The position numbers and the translations under genes were made by a program. From assembly GCA_022559845.1 (NCBI GenBank), contig JAHNEJ010000768.1, forward strand, positions 124,001-188,000: 64,000 nucleotides of DNA, read 5' to 3'. The first letter of the stretch is position 1; each line of letters begins with the position of its first letter. Below are positions 20,227-32,106 of this stretch, piece after piece. The notes under the pieces were generated by a model, which searched no databases, had not been told where the DNA came from, and worked only from the letters and a program-made list of their open reading frames with translations. The DNA is from Amorphophallus konjac. Taxonomy: Eukaryota > Streptophyta > Magnoliopsida > Alismatales > Araceae.

Positions 20227-21526
20227 TGTGGATGGGCATAAATCCCACACAAATCACAAGAGAATAATTATGTGAAAACAGGGAGAATAATGATGATTAA
20301 TGCATAAATAAGGGGAAGAAAAGCTTGCACGTGGTGCAAATATGGAGATGTGATCGCCAGAGGGGTTACCTCAATAATAATAAAAAAGAGATCGCAAATA
20401 CCTTGTGAAGATTGGAACGCGGGATGATGTGAAGTTCCTTCCTCCTTCTTCAATCGGCCGGCCGATGAGAAGGGTTATCCTTTTGATTACCTTGCAAAAA
20501 AGACAATGAAACAAAGCAAAAGATGGGATCAGCCAACGTGCAGTAGTATCAATCCAAATAAAACATATGATGATGAAAAGAAATCAACATGCGCACCTTT
20601 TGTTTCTTTTGTTTTTTTTAAAACCCCTAGAGAGACTAGGAGAGGAGATATGATGAAAAATATGCAACTGATGCAAAAGGGATGGAAACAATAGTAGACG
20701 GGATGGAGATACGATGAAAAAAAATGCAAAGCAATAGAAATAAGATAAAAACAACAATAAAGCCCCGCTGTCCCTTGATGACAGTAAAAGGGGAACCGAG
20801 ATAGGAAGAAGAGGAAGCAGCAGGATGCAATAGGAAGTTTGAACTTGATAATCCCGGCCTCGGTACCTTCGTAACCTTTCAAAGGGTCGATCAGGACTCC
20901 CTTAAATAAGGTTCAGATCAAAGGATAAACATGGACAGGAAGATGGCAATGGCAATGTTTATCAAAAGCAAGAGCCCAATCGAGCAAGAACGTCAAACAA
21001 GGCGGGACTCTGTGAGGGAAAGATGGAAGAAGGTAGGACACCGGAGGTGAAACACGCCCTTCAACAGGGCGTCAATTCTTGATTTGACGACCTACCCATA
21101 CGGCGTTTCATAAAACACGACCCAATCCAGGGCGTTTCTTCCTGGATTCAATTTTGGCAATGAAACCTTCCTTTATTTGAAAAAGATTAAAAGCCGCCTG
21201 AAAAAGAGGCATTTCTTAAAAACACGCCTTGAGGAAGGACGTTATTCATAAAATGCATTTTATTTCATTTTATTTTGAAAAAGGATAATACCAGGAATTG
21301 ACGCCCTAATCATTGGTCGTCCTTTCTTTAAAAACGCCCTAGGTAAGGTCGTTATTTACAACGCGCCCTACTTCAGGTCGTGAATCACAAAAATGCAACA
21401 AAATGCAACGGAAAACCCACAAAAATAGAAAAACTTTATATTATGGGAATATTGAAGTTCTCTTTGGGGCGTCAACATAGTGACATGAGATTTAATCAAC
21501 AAAGTGTCAATTTTGGCGTGTCTACA
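20227..21526 (-). repeat. 5' LTR of element 1
   Basis: 1300 bases, about 99.5 percent identical to 799-2099. In element orientation U3 starts at 21526 and contains the hairpin cluster (21054-21385). The TATA-like TTATTTAAG is near 20901-20909, and the LTR ends at 20227. Differences from the partner include TC/CC-type transitions near 20279, 20388 and 20395 and a G/A in a hairpin arm near 21210. Confidence 0.94.
21054..21385. repeat. Hairpin cluster in the U3 of the 5' LTR
   Basis: Copy of the 1627-1960 cluster. The perfect hairpin is 21054-21072 (ACGCCCT/AGGGCGT). Two arms have picked up C-to-T or G-to-A changes relative to the other LTR. Confidence 0.8.
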
Positions 21527-21531
21527 CACGT
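21527..21531. repeat. Target-site duplication of element 1, right copy (CACGT)
   Basis: Identical to 794-798 and directly adjacent to the LTR end CTACA. Confidence 0.93.
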
Positions 21532-23280
21532 TGGGGGGTAGCCAGGAGTTTTCTTGCTTGAAGTAGGATTTTCTTTTCTACTATAGAATCGTCATTGTCT
21601 GGTTCCGGTCAACCCGAGGTGACCCAGTGATTGACAGGTAACCTTGTGTGTCTCGGCGGTTCTGTCCAGTCTGAGACATGGTTCTGGATGCCTCGAGGTA
21701 TCGCCTTACCTCAGTTTGTGTGTCCAGATGTGCTGAGGGTTCTCGATGTTCCCTCATGTCCCCGTGTGTCGTTTTGTGCAGTCATATCATTTCTGTGGCT
21801 TTAGGATTAGACCGATTGGCGGCTTATTCCGCTTTGTACGATGATCTTCACTTCGAGTCATGAGACTCAAGGATCGTTGTGTTGGCCGGTCTAGTTGCCC
21901 TATCCTGAGTCTGTTGGCAGTCGTTGTGCTACCATGGTGCTTCGTAGTACGTGTGACAGTGCTTCCTTGCCTGTCGATACTACAGCACTCTTGTTTTAGA
22001 GTTCTGTGCCTAGTGAGCCTCCACTAGTCATAGCCATATGACACGTTACGGCGTGTCGGCCCTTGTGGCGGGGCAGTTCCCGATATATGGTTTGTAAGCT
22101 AGTTTCCATGTGACCCCGCTGTACAGTGGCGATCTGCTAGGTAGGGAAAACTAGCTAGAGGCCTGGCTCTCCAGCAAGAGTCGGTGTGTGCACACGTGGT
22201 CAGGGGATTTGGACTGATGCCGACAGGCGTTACCCTATCTAGTCACTCGTTATTGTAGTTCCTACTCTAGTTACAGTGTCTTTGTCTCTGCCGTGTGCTC
22301 AGCGGCATCGTAGATGAGACACTTGTAGGCACATCTTAAGACGTTAGTGGACGCAGCTAGCTGTTCTTCTAGTGAGGAGGTACTTCTGTCACATGACACA
22401 TGACTCTCGCGTTTCTCGTGCGTCGTGACCTTTCCGGGTTAGCCTTCTCATGGTCTTGCCCGAGATCAATGTTGTGTCGTATGCACGACGTTCTAGTCGT
22501 GTGTGTCTATGTCGGTTGTGTCTAGGTCTTTCCCTAGGCTTGTGTGTCGGGTCTCGTAGGCCTTTATCTTAGGCCTCGTGCTTGCTGATAGATCGGCAAC
22601 TCCTGACTTTGTAAGATCAGAGTTCACCTTCCTATTGCTATCTGGAGTAGTTTAGGAGGCCGAGGTTAGTTCGGCAGCCATGTCTTCGTTCAGGTACGGC
22701 TTCTTTTCCCTTTTCTTTTAGCTGCTCTACTCCCTCCGTTCCAGTTTACTTTTACAGCTTTGTAGTTTAGTTTTCTTGGTTTACTACTCCTGCTGTTTAC
22801 CTGTTGTTTTAGCATGTTACTGCGTTAGTTTTTAGTGGGGATCCGCGTGACCCCTACTGGGCCAGTGACACGAGGCTCACCCCTGCTTTTCGGGTGGGTG
22901 ACGTCGTTCTACTTCTGCGGTTCCTGGTGAGACGCGTTCGTAGTTGCCAGCGATACCTGCGTGGGGCTTCCCCCGACCTCAGTGTACGTCCTTCTTTTCT
23001 GTTGATTGCACTGTGCTTGTCTTTCCTTTGGACTGGACTCTGGTATAATTGTTAACTTGAATATGTTAATTAAAAAGTAATTTTATTTTTGCTACTTTAG
23101 CAAACTGATCTAATGAAATTTAATTGCTTACTGTTATATCTCTGTGGCTTTAATGTACTACACGACAATCCTTTATACCTTCGGAGCTTTACCGCTCTTG
23201 GGAGGCTTCACGGGTTCCAAGTGGTATCGGGTCTGCTCAGTAGTCCTATCGGGTATATCCGATATCCGGGATCCTGGTCG
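21532..23280 (+). repeat. Right part of the interrupted LTR-like sequence, with PBS-like motif
   Basis: Continues the sequence broken at 798. No ORF of interest. The 22800-23000 part (direct GTGACC, GGGTGGGTGAC and CTTCTTTTCTG segments) is laid out like the U5 side of the chromovirus LTR at 30380-33020 read in sense. A degenerate TGGTATCGGG at 23222-23231 resembles the initiator-Met PBS (TGGTATCAGAG). I infer an old Tekay-type LTR plus leader; similarity is patchy. Confidence 0.4.
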
Positions 23281-23284
23281 TCAC

Positions 23285-26200
23285 ACTGGCTGTCCCCTGA
23301 ACTACAAACCCCCGAGGGGGTCGGAGTGCAAAATGATGATACCGCCAAAGTCCTTGAACTCGACGATAGTAATGATGTTCTAGATTTCATTGACCTTCAA
23401 CCCGCACCTCCAGAAATTGAGAACGGGGGGCAGGCCATAGTTGATGAACTACTAGAAGTTAACCTCGGGAGTGAAGATGACCCCAGACCTATCTTCCTTA
23501 GCGCTCAGCTTTCCTCAGTTGAGCGAGAGCTATATGTCCAATTGCTGCAAGAATTTTGGGACTGTTTCGCCTAGAGTTATAAAGAAATGCCCGGGCTTAG
23601 CCCCGCAGTTGCCCAACATGAACTGGTGATTAACCACGACGTGGATCCGGTTAAGCAGTCACCGCCGCGCATGAGACCGGAGCTCATCACTCAGATATGC
23701 AAAGAAGTTGACAAGCTTATTGAGGTGGGCTTCGTTGAAGAAAACCAATACACTACATGGCTGGCCAACATAGTGCCTGTCAAAAAGAAGAATGGTCAGA
23801 TCTGGATATGTGTAGATTTCCGTGATCTAAATAAAGCTTGCCCAAAAGATGACTTCCCGGTGCCGATAATAGAAGTCTTGATAGATGCTACAACTGGCCT
23901 TGAGGCCCTTTTCTTTTATGGATGGTTCATCCGGATACAATCAGATATGGATCGCGGAGCATGACCGCGTTCATACTACTTTCCGTACCCCCAAGGGTAT
24001 CTACCATTATAAAAGGATGCCTTTCGGGCTGAAGAATGCTGGCGCAACCTACCAATGGGCGATGACAAGAATTTTTGATGAATTGCTTTACCACAAAGTC
24101 GAATGCTACATTGATGACTTGGTGCTTAAGACCAGAAGGAGGGAGGAGCACTTGCAAGATCTCCGAATAATATTCCAACGGCTCAGGCAGCACGAGCTAA
24201 AGATGAACCCATTGAAATGCGCCTTCGGGGTCTCCAGCGGTAGAATTCTGGGTTTTATTGTCAGGCATCAGACAATTGAAATAGACCCCGCAAAGATTAA
24301 AGCCATTCAGGAGTTGCCTCCACCAAGGAACCTCTCCGAGCTACGGTCTCTCCAAGGTCGGCTGGCCTATATCCGACGATTCATATCGAATAGGTCCGAA
24401 AGATGTCACCCTTTTCACAAATTGATGATGAAGGATGTCATGTTTTATTGGGATGAAGAATGTCAGGCGGCATTTGAAAAGCTGAAGGAATATCTCAAGA
24501 CCCCTGCCGTGCTCGGCGCGCTAGTAAAAGGGCGGCTGCTGATCTTGTACATAGCAGCCACACATTATTCTCTGGGGGTGATGTTGGCCCAAAATAACGA
24601 TGAGGAAAGGAGCAGGCCCTCTACTATCTCAGCATAATATTGGTGAGGACCGAAGAAAAATATTCTTACATTGAGAAGAGTTGCCTGGCGCTGGTCTTCG
24701 TAGTTAAGAAGCTTCGACACTATATGTTGTCGCATGAAATTAAGTTGGTCTCCAAGGCAGATCCATTGAAGTATATATTATCTCAGCCAGCACTGAAAGG
24801 CCATCTAGGTAAATGGGCGGTCATACTTATGGAGTTTGATGTCTCCTATGTGTCGAAGAAAGCCATCAAGGGACAAGCAATTGCAGATTTCTTTGCTGCA
24901 CACCCAATACCTGAAGATTCTCTATTGCAAGCGGAGCTGCATGAAGACGAAACACTAGAAGCAAACCAGGTGCAGTCCACATTGTGGCAACTGTATTTCG
25001 ACGACGCCTCCAGAATTGACACTACGGCCAGTGGGCCCAGTAGAGTTAGAGCCGGTGCAGGCGTAGTCCTGAAATCTCCAGAGGGGGAGGTCGTGCACAC
25101 CCCCTGTTCAAACAACAAGCCTTGCACAAATAATGAGGCAGAGTATGAGGCTTTGATTATCGGCCTGCAAATCACCTTATCCATGGGAATTCAAATGCTT
25201 GAAGTCTATGGGGATTCCATGCTAATCGTTAAACAAGTCGAAGGAGAGTTTGATGTCCGAAAGCCGGAACTCCTCCCCGATCACCAGCTAGCGCTATACC
25301 TGATGGCGTAATTTTATTTCATCCAGATGAAGCACATCAACCGAGGATAGAATGCTCAGGCAGACGCCCTAGCAAAGCTAGCTAGTTCCCTGGCAGTCCC
25401 GCCAGATGAGAGCCTGGATGTAACCGTCATCAATAGGCGGCAAGTACCGAGTATGATGGATATCCCAAGTACGGGAGAAGAAAATGAAGTTATGGCTGTA
25501 GAAGAAGCTTGACAACCTGATTGGCGGGAGCATCTGCTACAATGGTCTCAATGCCAGTAGTTGCCGAAAGAAAAAGAATAGAGAATGAAGTTAATAAGAA
25601 TCAAAGATTCTTACGAAATGAGAAATGGGACTTTGTTCCGAATAATGGCGGATGCCAGAAATAAAGTCTTGATGCGTTGCTTGTCGACCAAGGAAGCCCT
25701 GCAGGTCATGCATGAGGTGCATGCTGGGTCAGCTGGAGCACATCAGACCGATCCGAAAATGAAAATCGAAATAAAGAAACTGGGCTACTACTGGCCCACC
25801 AAGTCTGCGAGTCCAAGACTTGTCAGAAATGCCAGGAGCATGCTAATATCTCGAGGAGGCCTCCAGCACCACTACACCCTACCATCCAAGTTGGCCATTC
25901 GCTCAATGGGGCAGAGATGTGGTGGGTCCTCTGCCATCCTCCTCCTCTGGATGCAAGTACATTTTGGCTGCCACAGACTACTTCTCCAGATGGGCAGAAG
26001 CGGTGGCATTAAGAGAAGTAATGGGGGAGCTGGTCGCCAGGTTCTTCCGCCAGAATATAATATTCTGATTTTGGGTTCCCAACCGTATCATTCTGACAAT
26101 GGCAGCCATTTCAAGAACCAGAAGGTATACTGGTTGGCTGATAAATATAAAATTGATTGGAGGACTTCGTCTCCCTACAACCCTCAAGTTAATGGGCTTG

Positions 26201-26886
26201 CAAAAGCTTTCAAAAAAACACTGTGCACCTTGTTGGCGAAAATCATTAACTCTAGTAAAAGAGATTGGGAAGAAAAAATATACCAAGCACTTTGGGCTTA
26301 TCGTAAAGTTTATAAGACCCCAACTGGTTGCTCACCATTCTCCCTCGTGTACGGGTTAGAAGTGGTGGTACCAATTGAATTGGAAGTCCCATCACTGTGG
26401 GTCGCCATTCAGCATGGTCTAGTCGGTAACGAACAAGCCAATGTGGAAAGAAGATTAGAGAAGCTTGCCGATTTGGAAGGAAAGCGACTCCGAGCACAAC
26501 AAAATATTCAGCTATATCAAGCTCGCATGGCCCATGCTTTTGACAAGCTAGTCAAAGAGCGAGAATTCAAGAAAGGCGATCATGTTATGGTCAAGAGAAA
26601 AGAAGTGATGGCAGCCAACCCCAAGAGAAAATTGACTGAAAATTGGGTGGGCCCGTATATTGTCAATCGGGTCTACGAAGGAGGTGCTTACGTCCTTGTT
26701 GATCACAAGGGCATAGTCCAGTTCTCCCCTCTCAATGGGAGGCATATGAAGCTATACCGGGTAGCTGTGCCGACGCCTGAAGACTCAAACACCTATGACC
26801 CAACCATAGTCCCGCCGGGTCATAATGCCTCTAACGGACCATACATCATCTGGGTAAAGAAAACCTCTTCTTTGCTCGGGTATTAA
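23285..26886 (+). pseudogene. Element 2 pol: RT, RNase H, archaeal-type RNase H, integrase, with stops and frameshifts
   Basis: RT motifs are spread over shifted frames: IWICVDFRDLNKACPKDDFP (23805-23870), FMDGSSGYNQIW after a shift near 23910, MPFGLKNAGATYQ, and the catalytic ECYIDDLVLK near 24110. RNase H includes YSYIEKSCLALVFVVKKL after a stop at 24635. Archaeal-type RNase H includes NNEAEYEALIIGL and VYGDSMLIVKQ (25110-25230). Integrase spans 25585-26886: frameshifted in the middle, with the second catalytic D in HSDNGSHF. The expected glutamate motif NGQAEAF reads NGLAKAF, so the third catalytic acid is lost. Several TAG/TAA stops occur (23572, 24635, near 25309, 25510, 25556). The copy cannot make active pol. 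Confidence 0.88.
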
Positions 26887-28330
26887 CCCCATACCCGTGA
26901 ATCTTACTCATATGGCCTCCAACAGACCTTACGTATATCTGGAAGAAGAAAACCCTCTCTTTGCTCAAGCATTAAACCCATGCCCGAGAACACTATTTAC
27001 AAGGCATCCAACGGACCTTACGTCTGCATGGATGATGAGAACCCTGCCTTGAATAATACCCCCACAAATGCCCTCGATGGACCTTACACCCATGAGGGTA
27101 AAAAAAAACCTCTTTTCTTTGCACTAGCATTAACTCCATGCTTGTGAATACACATCGTGGCAGTAACAGGCTTCGTACCCTAGCCAGCTTATACATCGTA
27201 TTGCCATTAAGGACCTTACGTCTGAATCGGCATCAATTCTATCCTTTGCGTTGGCATTCATCCTTGCCAACGAATAAACCCCTGTTCGGCTCAAGGCTTC
27301 GTGCCCTAGCTGTCTGCTTATGCACAATGATTGCCATTGCGGGCCTTACGCCCGAATCTGTGAAATTTCAACTCCTTGCATTGGCATTCGCCCTTGCCAA
27401 CAAATAAACCCTTCTCTGGCGTAGGGCTTCGTGCCCTAGCCAACTACGTCCACAATGTTGCCCTTTGCGGACCTTACGCCCGAATCGACAGATATTCCCC
27501 CCTTTGCATTGGCATTCATCCTTACCAACGAATAAACCCCTTTTATAGCGCAAGGCTTTGTACCCTAGCCATTTATATATACATAATATTGCCATTATGG
27601 ACTTTACGCCTGAATCGGCACTAATTCTATCCCTTTGTGTTGGCATTCGTCCTTACCAACGAATAAACCTTTTTTCTGGCGCAGGGCTCTGTGCCCTAGC
27701 CATTCATATACACAGTATTGCCATTACGAGCTTTACACCTGAGTCGGCACTAATTCTATCCCTTGCGTTGGCATTTGATCTTGCCAACGAATAAAACCCT
27801 TTTCAGCGCAAGGCATTGTGCCCTAGCCATTTATATATACACAATATTGCCATTACGGGCTTTACTCCTGAGTCGGCACTAATTCTATCCCTAGCGTTGG
27901 CATTTGATCTTGTCAACGGATAAACCCCTTTTTCAACGCAAGGCTTTCGTGCCCTAGCCATTCATATACACAGTATTGCCATTACAGGCTTTACGCCTGA
28001 ATCGTCACTAATTCTATCCCTTGCATTGGCATTTGATCTTGTCAATGAATAAACCCCTTTTCGATGCAAGGCTTCGTGCCCTAGCCATTCATATACACAG
28101 TATTTCCATTACGGGATTTATGCTTGAATCGGCACTAATTCTATCCCTTGCGTTGGCATTTGATCTTATCAATGAATAAACCCCTTTTCGGCGCAAGGCT
28201 TCGTGCCCTAGGCAATCATATATGCACAATGTTGCAGGCCTTACGCCTAAATCGTCACTAATTCTGTCTCTTGCGTTGGCATCCATCTTCGCCAACGAAT
28301 AAACCCTCTATCGGCTAAAGACTCTGCATC
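26887..28330 (+). repeat. Tandem array 1, about 129-bp units
   Basis: Units are recognised by CCAACGAATAAACCCC-type text at 27270, 27401, 27529, 27660, 27788, 27918, 28046, 28174 and 28298, spaced 124-131 bases. Each also carries GCCCTAGCCAT and a CCTTACGCC-like segment. Before 27140 there are shorter related units of about 90 bases built on GGACCTTACG. Within many units CGTTGGCA and TGCCAACG form an inverted repeat with an 8-base loop, e.g. 27249-27272. Short frames here are repeat-derived, not genes. Confidence 0.9.
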
Positions 28331-28709
28331 CGAGCCGATAATCACCTATTGTTCCCAGCTGTCATCTTAAAAAGAAAAAGAGAGAAAAAATGGGGCTTAA
28401 AATAGAGGTGCCCCGCCAGACTTGTTCCTTCATTAAGACAAGAGTAAAAAGGGCGATGACCCAGCTGTGGCGAAAACCCGAAAGGGCACTGCAGGCAAAA
28501 TCGAGTACCCCGCCACGTTAAAACCCGAAAGGGCTCGTGGGCAAAAGCAAGAGGGGGTGATGCTGGCAAAAACCTGAAAAGGGTGCTTGTATCGGTAATG
28601 TAGTTTTAAAAAAAGAAGAGAAAGAGAAAAGACGTCCCCATATGTCCCACCGGAAACAAACCACCCATATGACAAAGTCCAACTGGAATAGGCCTTCTGC
28701 CTGTTCTGA
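28331..28709. other. Spacer between the two tandem arrays
   Basis: No gene. Three copies of an AAAACCCGAAAGGGC-like segment near 28475, 28520 and 28568, about 47-49 bases apart, form a minor tandem repeat. The rest is purine-rich and unremarkable. Confidence 0.6.
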
Positions 28710-30260
28710 TAATAAAACTATTTCTTGCTTCGACATTTAACCCAATGTCGATGAATACACCTACCCTGATCATCATCAGCATCGGTGACATCAGTGATCG
28801 AAACCTTGACTTGGACTTTCGTCCTTATTAATGATATTAAAACTATTTCTTGCTTCGACATTTAACCCAATGTCGATGAATACACCTACCATGACCGTCA
28901 TCAGCATCGGTGACATCAGTGATCGGAACCTTGACTTGGACCTTCCATCCTTGTTAATGATATTAAAACTATTTCTTGCTTTGACATTTAACCCAATGTC
29001 GATGAATACACCTACTCTGATCGTCATCAGTATCGGAGACATCAGTGATTGAAACCTTAACTTAGTCCTTCCGTCCTTGTTAATGATATTAAAACTATTT
29101 CTTGCTTCGACATTTAACCCAATGTCGATGAATACACCTACCCTGATCGTCATCAACATCGGTGACATCAGTGATTGAAACCTTAACTTGGACCTTCCAT
29201 CCTTGTTCATGACATTAAAACTATTTCTTGCTTCGACATTTAACCCAATGTTGATGAATACACCTACCCTGATCGTCATCAGCATCGGCGACATCAGTGA
29301 TTGAAACCGTAACTTGGACCTTCCATCCTTGTTAATGATATTAAAACTATTTCTTGCTTTAACATTTAAACCTAATGTCGATGAATACACCTACCTTGAT
29401 CGTCATCAGCATCGGTGACATCAGCGATTGAAACCTTAACTTGGACCTTCCGTCCTTGTTAATGATATTAAAACTATTTCTTGCTTCGACATTTAATCCA
29501 ATGTCGATGAATACACCTACCCTGATCGTCATCAGCATCGGTGACATCAGTGATTGAAACCTTAACTTGGACCTTCCATCCTTGTTAATGATATTAAAAC
29601 TATTTCTTGCTTCGACATTTAACCCAATGTCGATGAATACACCTACCCTGATCGTCATCAGCATCGGTGACATCAGTGATCGAAACCTTAACTTGGACCT
29701 TTCCATCCTTGTTAATGATAATAAAACTATTTTTTTGCTTCGACATTTAACTCAATGTCGATGAATACATCTACCCAGATCGTCATCAACATCGGTGACA
29801 TCAGTGATCGAAACCTTAACTTGGACCTTCCGTCCACGTTAATGATGAGAAACCTTTTTGCTTCGACATTTAAATCCAATTTCGATGAATATACTAGCCC
29901 TTATTTTCGTCATCATCGGCAAAATCAGTTGAATGAAACGTTAACTTGGACCTTTCATCCTCGTTAATGAAGAAAAGGACCCTTCTTTTCTTCGACATCC
30001 AACCCAATGTCGACGATACCCTGGTTTTCGTCATCATTGGCAAAATCAGTGAATGGACCACTAACGCGGACCCTTCGTCCTTATTAATGAATGGAGAGAC
30101 CCCTCTTTGCTTTGACATTCTACCCGATGTCGACGATACCCTGATTTTCATCATCATTGGCAAAATCAGCGAACAAGACTTTAACTTGGACCCTTCATCC
30201 TCATTAATGAAAAATCTACCTCTTGGCCCCGACATTCATTCAGCCGATGAATATAATGAT
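28710..30260 (+). repeat. Tandem array 2, about 126-bp units
   Basis: Thirteen units can be tracked by CGACATTTAACCCAATGTCG-type text at 28731, 28856, 28982, 29108, 29234, 29360, 29487, 29613, 29741, 29864, 29993, 30113 and 30230. The first ten are well conserved with spacing 123-128; the last three diverge. Each conserved unit has the inverted repeat TCGACATT/AATGTCGA around TAACCC. Long minus-strand frames here (28791-29390, 29359-29706) come from the period being a multiple of three and are not genes. Confidence 0.93.
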
Positions 30261-30374
30261 GCTCTGGCATCTACTTAAAAGGATATTTTCCACTTAATCT
30301 AGCCCAACCTTGATTTCGGTGAACGTAGCGTGGCAGTGGAGTGAACTCCTCACCCCTTCCATGAAGGCGTGAGC

Positions 30375-30379
30375 GCTCT
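30375..30379. repeat. Target-site duplication of element 3, left copy (GCTCT)
   Basis: GCTCT directly precedes the LTR (TGTAACGACC on plus) and recurs at 40581-40585. Confidence 0.92.
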
Positions 30380-31567
30380 TGTAACGACCCGAGAATCTGA
30401 TTATCGGGAAGGCCCGATAACCCGAGACTTGCACCGCCACCCACGAGTCTGAAGACTCGGAAGCGTTAAAGGAAGGTGTGAAGACTACACAAGTATCACA
30501 AATAATTATAGAAAAGAAACAGTTAGCACACTAAGTAGGAAATAAATTTAACAGTTTACAAGATACATGGTCCACAAGATAAAATAAAATAACAACAGCA
30601 GTTGTCCACTACTAGTACAGAGACAAGAAAGAAGAGTACAGCTACACGGGGCATACCCCGGCTCTGACCTCTGGCACTAACGCTGGGCACCCGAACCACG
30701 CTGAGCCTCAGACGCGCTCCCCTGAGGCCGTGGCTCACCTGAAACACGGTGAAAACACGCAGGGAATGAGTCTCGAAACAAGACTCAGTAGGGATCACTC
30801 GAACCCTATCTCGCAAACGGAGAAAACCGCTACGCTAGCAGTAAGCGAGTACCTCGAAAAGGGAAGCCCTGCAATCTAAAAAACACTGCTCTCACGGCAT
30901 GAAAGCAGACACACGTGCCACAGTGAAAACGACCGGAACACCACGGTCAATGTGACAAAACCCGAAGGTCGAAGTCACAAAGACTGACAGTCAGACACTC
31001 GCGACTGGACATGAGTACCGCCCACTAGAAGCACAGTCGGTAGCGTCCCATGACGTTCTTACACTGCACCGCAGGTGAACTGCCTGACATGGTAGCTCCT
31101 ACCAAAGGCACGGACACCACACAAGAACTACAAACGAGTGACTAGCTGGGGTCACGCTCGTCAGTGTGGGTCCAACCGTCCCCAACCACGTGTGCACACA
31201 CAGACCGCACATCCCTAGTTTGGCCCACTGACCGATTTTCCCCTCAGTCGGACTCTGGCTGCAAGACGTGGGGCCCGACGGAAATCGGTCCACAATACGT
31301 CTCTAAGGGTAGCCTCTTCACCACTCCCTGGTGGGACCACACGCGTGTAAGCAGGCTACGACTAGTGGAGGGTCACTACGGAGTAGACTCTAATGTCAAT
31401 GGAAAGCAGCGTCACAACCGGACGGTACAAGGAACGCCGCTCGTACCAATACCGTCGCAGGGAGACAGAGGTCGACAACGACATCTCTGGGTACCACTCG
31501 ATATGATGGGGAGACTCGCCGACACGATCTGTCCCCTTGAACGGTCCACACTGGGCCGCTCAGGGAT

Positions 31568-32106
31568 GTGCGGTCGCATAAGGACCGCACCTTGGGTTAA
31601 ACTGCCAGAACAGGACCGTTCTGCCCAGGCCCAAACAGAGTGAAGCACGGCCAACAAGGGCCCATTCAATAGATGTGCGGCCAGCTTTTGGCCATACGAG
31701 GATAAAGGACGGTCAGCTCCTGGCCGCTCATCTCTCAACAGTGATAAAACCTAAATGGTCTTCCCTTACCCGCACTAGAGAAGGGCTGCTACGATTCCAC
31801 TGTTCAAGGGTTGCGCGGTCCAGATCTGGCCGCACACCCAGGCAGACGTATGGCCAGAACCTGGCCGCACGAAGGGTTATGCGGCTAGCTCCTGCCCGCA
31901 CACCCTGGTGCACTGTACAATGGTAAAATTCAACGGTCGAAAACCCCAGGGTTGTGCGGTCGTTGTGGGGCTGCACCTTAGGATATGCGGTCCCACGATA
32001 GACCACTTAAGCCCACTATGCGCCGAGCCCAACCACAGTGCGCCGAGCCGATGGACGTCCAAAACGACGCCGCACAAGGGTTGTGCGGCCCCTGGTTCGA
32101 CCGCAC
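31568..32106. repeat. GTGCGG/CCGCAC hairpins in the element 3 LTR
   Basis: 31568-31590 has perfect 8-base arms GTGCGGTC/GACCGCAC around 7 bases. 32069-32089 has perfect 8-base arms GCCGCACA/TGTGCGGC around AGGGT and overlaps a further GTGCGG/CCGCAC pair (32083-32106). More diverged TGCGGYY and RRCCGCA half-sites lie between 31670 and 31990. The partner LTR keeps them (e.g. 39132-39154). Confidence 0.8.

Larger units (their letters stand above)
799..21526 (-). mobile_element. Element 1: complete Tat/Ogre-like Ty3/gypsy retrotransposon with antisense cargo genes
   Basis: A 20.7-kb element read on the minus strand. Order in its own orientation: 5' LTR (20227-21526), PBS, leader, gag-protease ORF (19109-14625), RT/RNase H (14742-12784), archaeal-type RNase H and integrase (12783-10828), a long 3' region (10827-2113), PPT, 3' LTR (799-2099). 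LTRs begin TGTAGACACG and end CATCCACA in element orientation. A second RNase H between the RT-RNase H and integrase, a PBS beginning TTGGCGA and a very large size place it in the Tat/Ogre lineage. By-eye LTR comparison gives seven substitutions and three 1-base length differences in 1.3 kb, so insertion was recent. The 3' region carries two plus-strand genes (3567-4823 and 5641-9240), and all noncoding parts contain short GGCGT/ACGCC hairpins. Confidence 0.93.

Noticed and set aside
28791..29706. Minus-strand frames of 199 and 115 codons with a repeated peptide (MLMTIRVGVFIDIGLNVEA)
   Set aside because: They are produced by the 126-bp tandem array, whose period is a multiple of three; there is no start context, promoter or family match.
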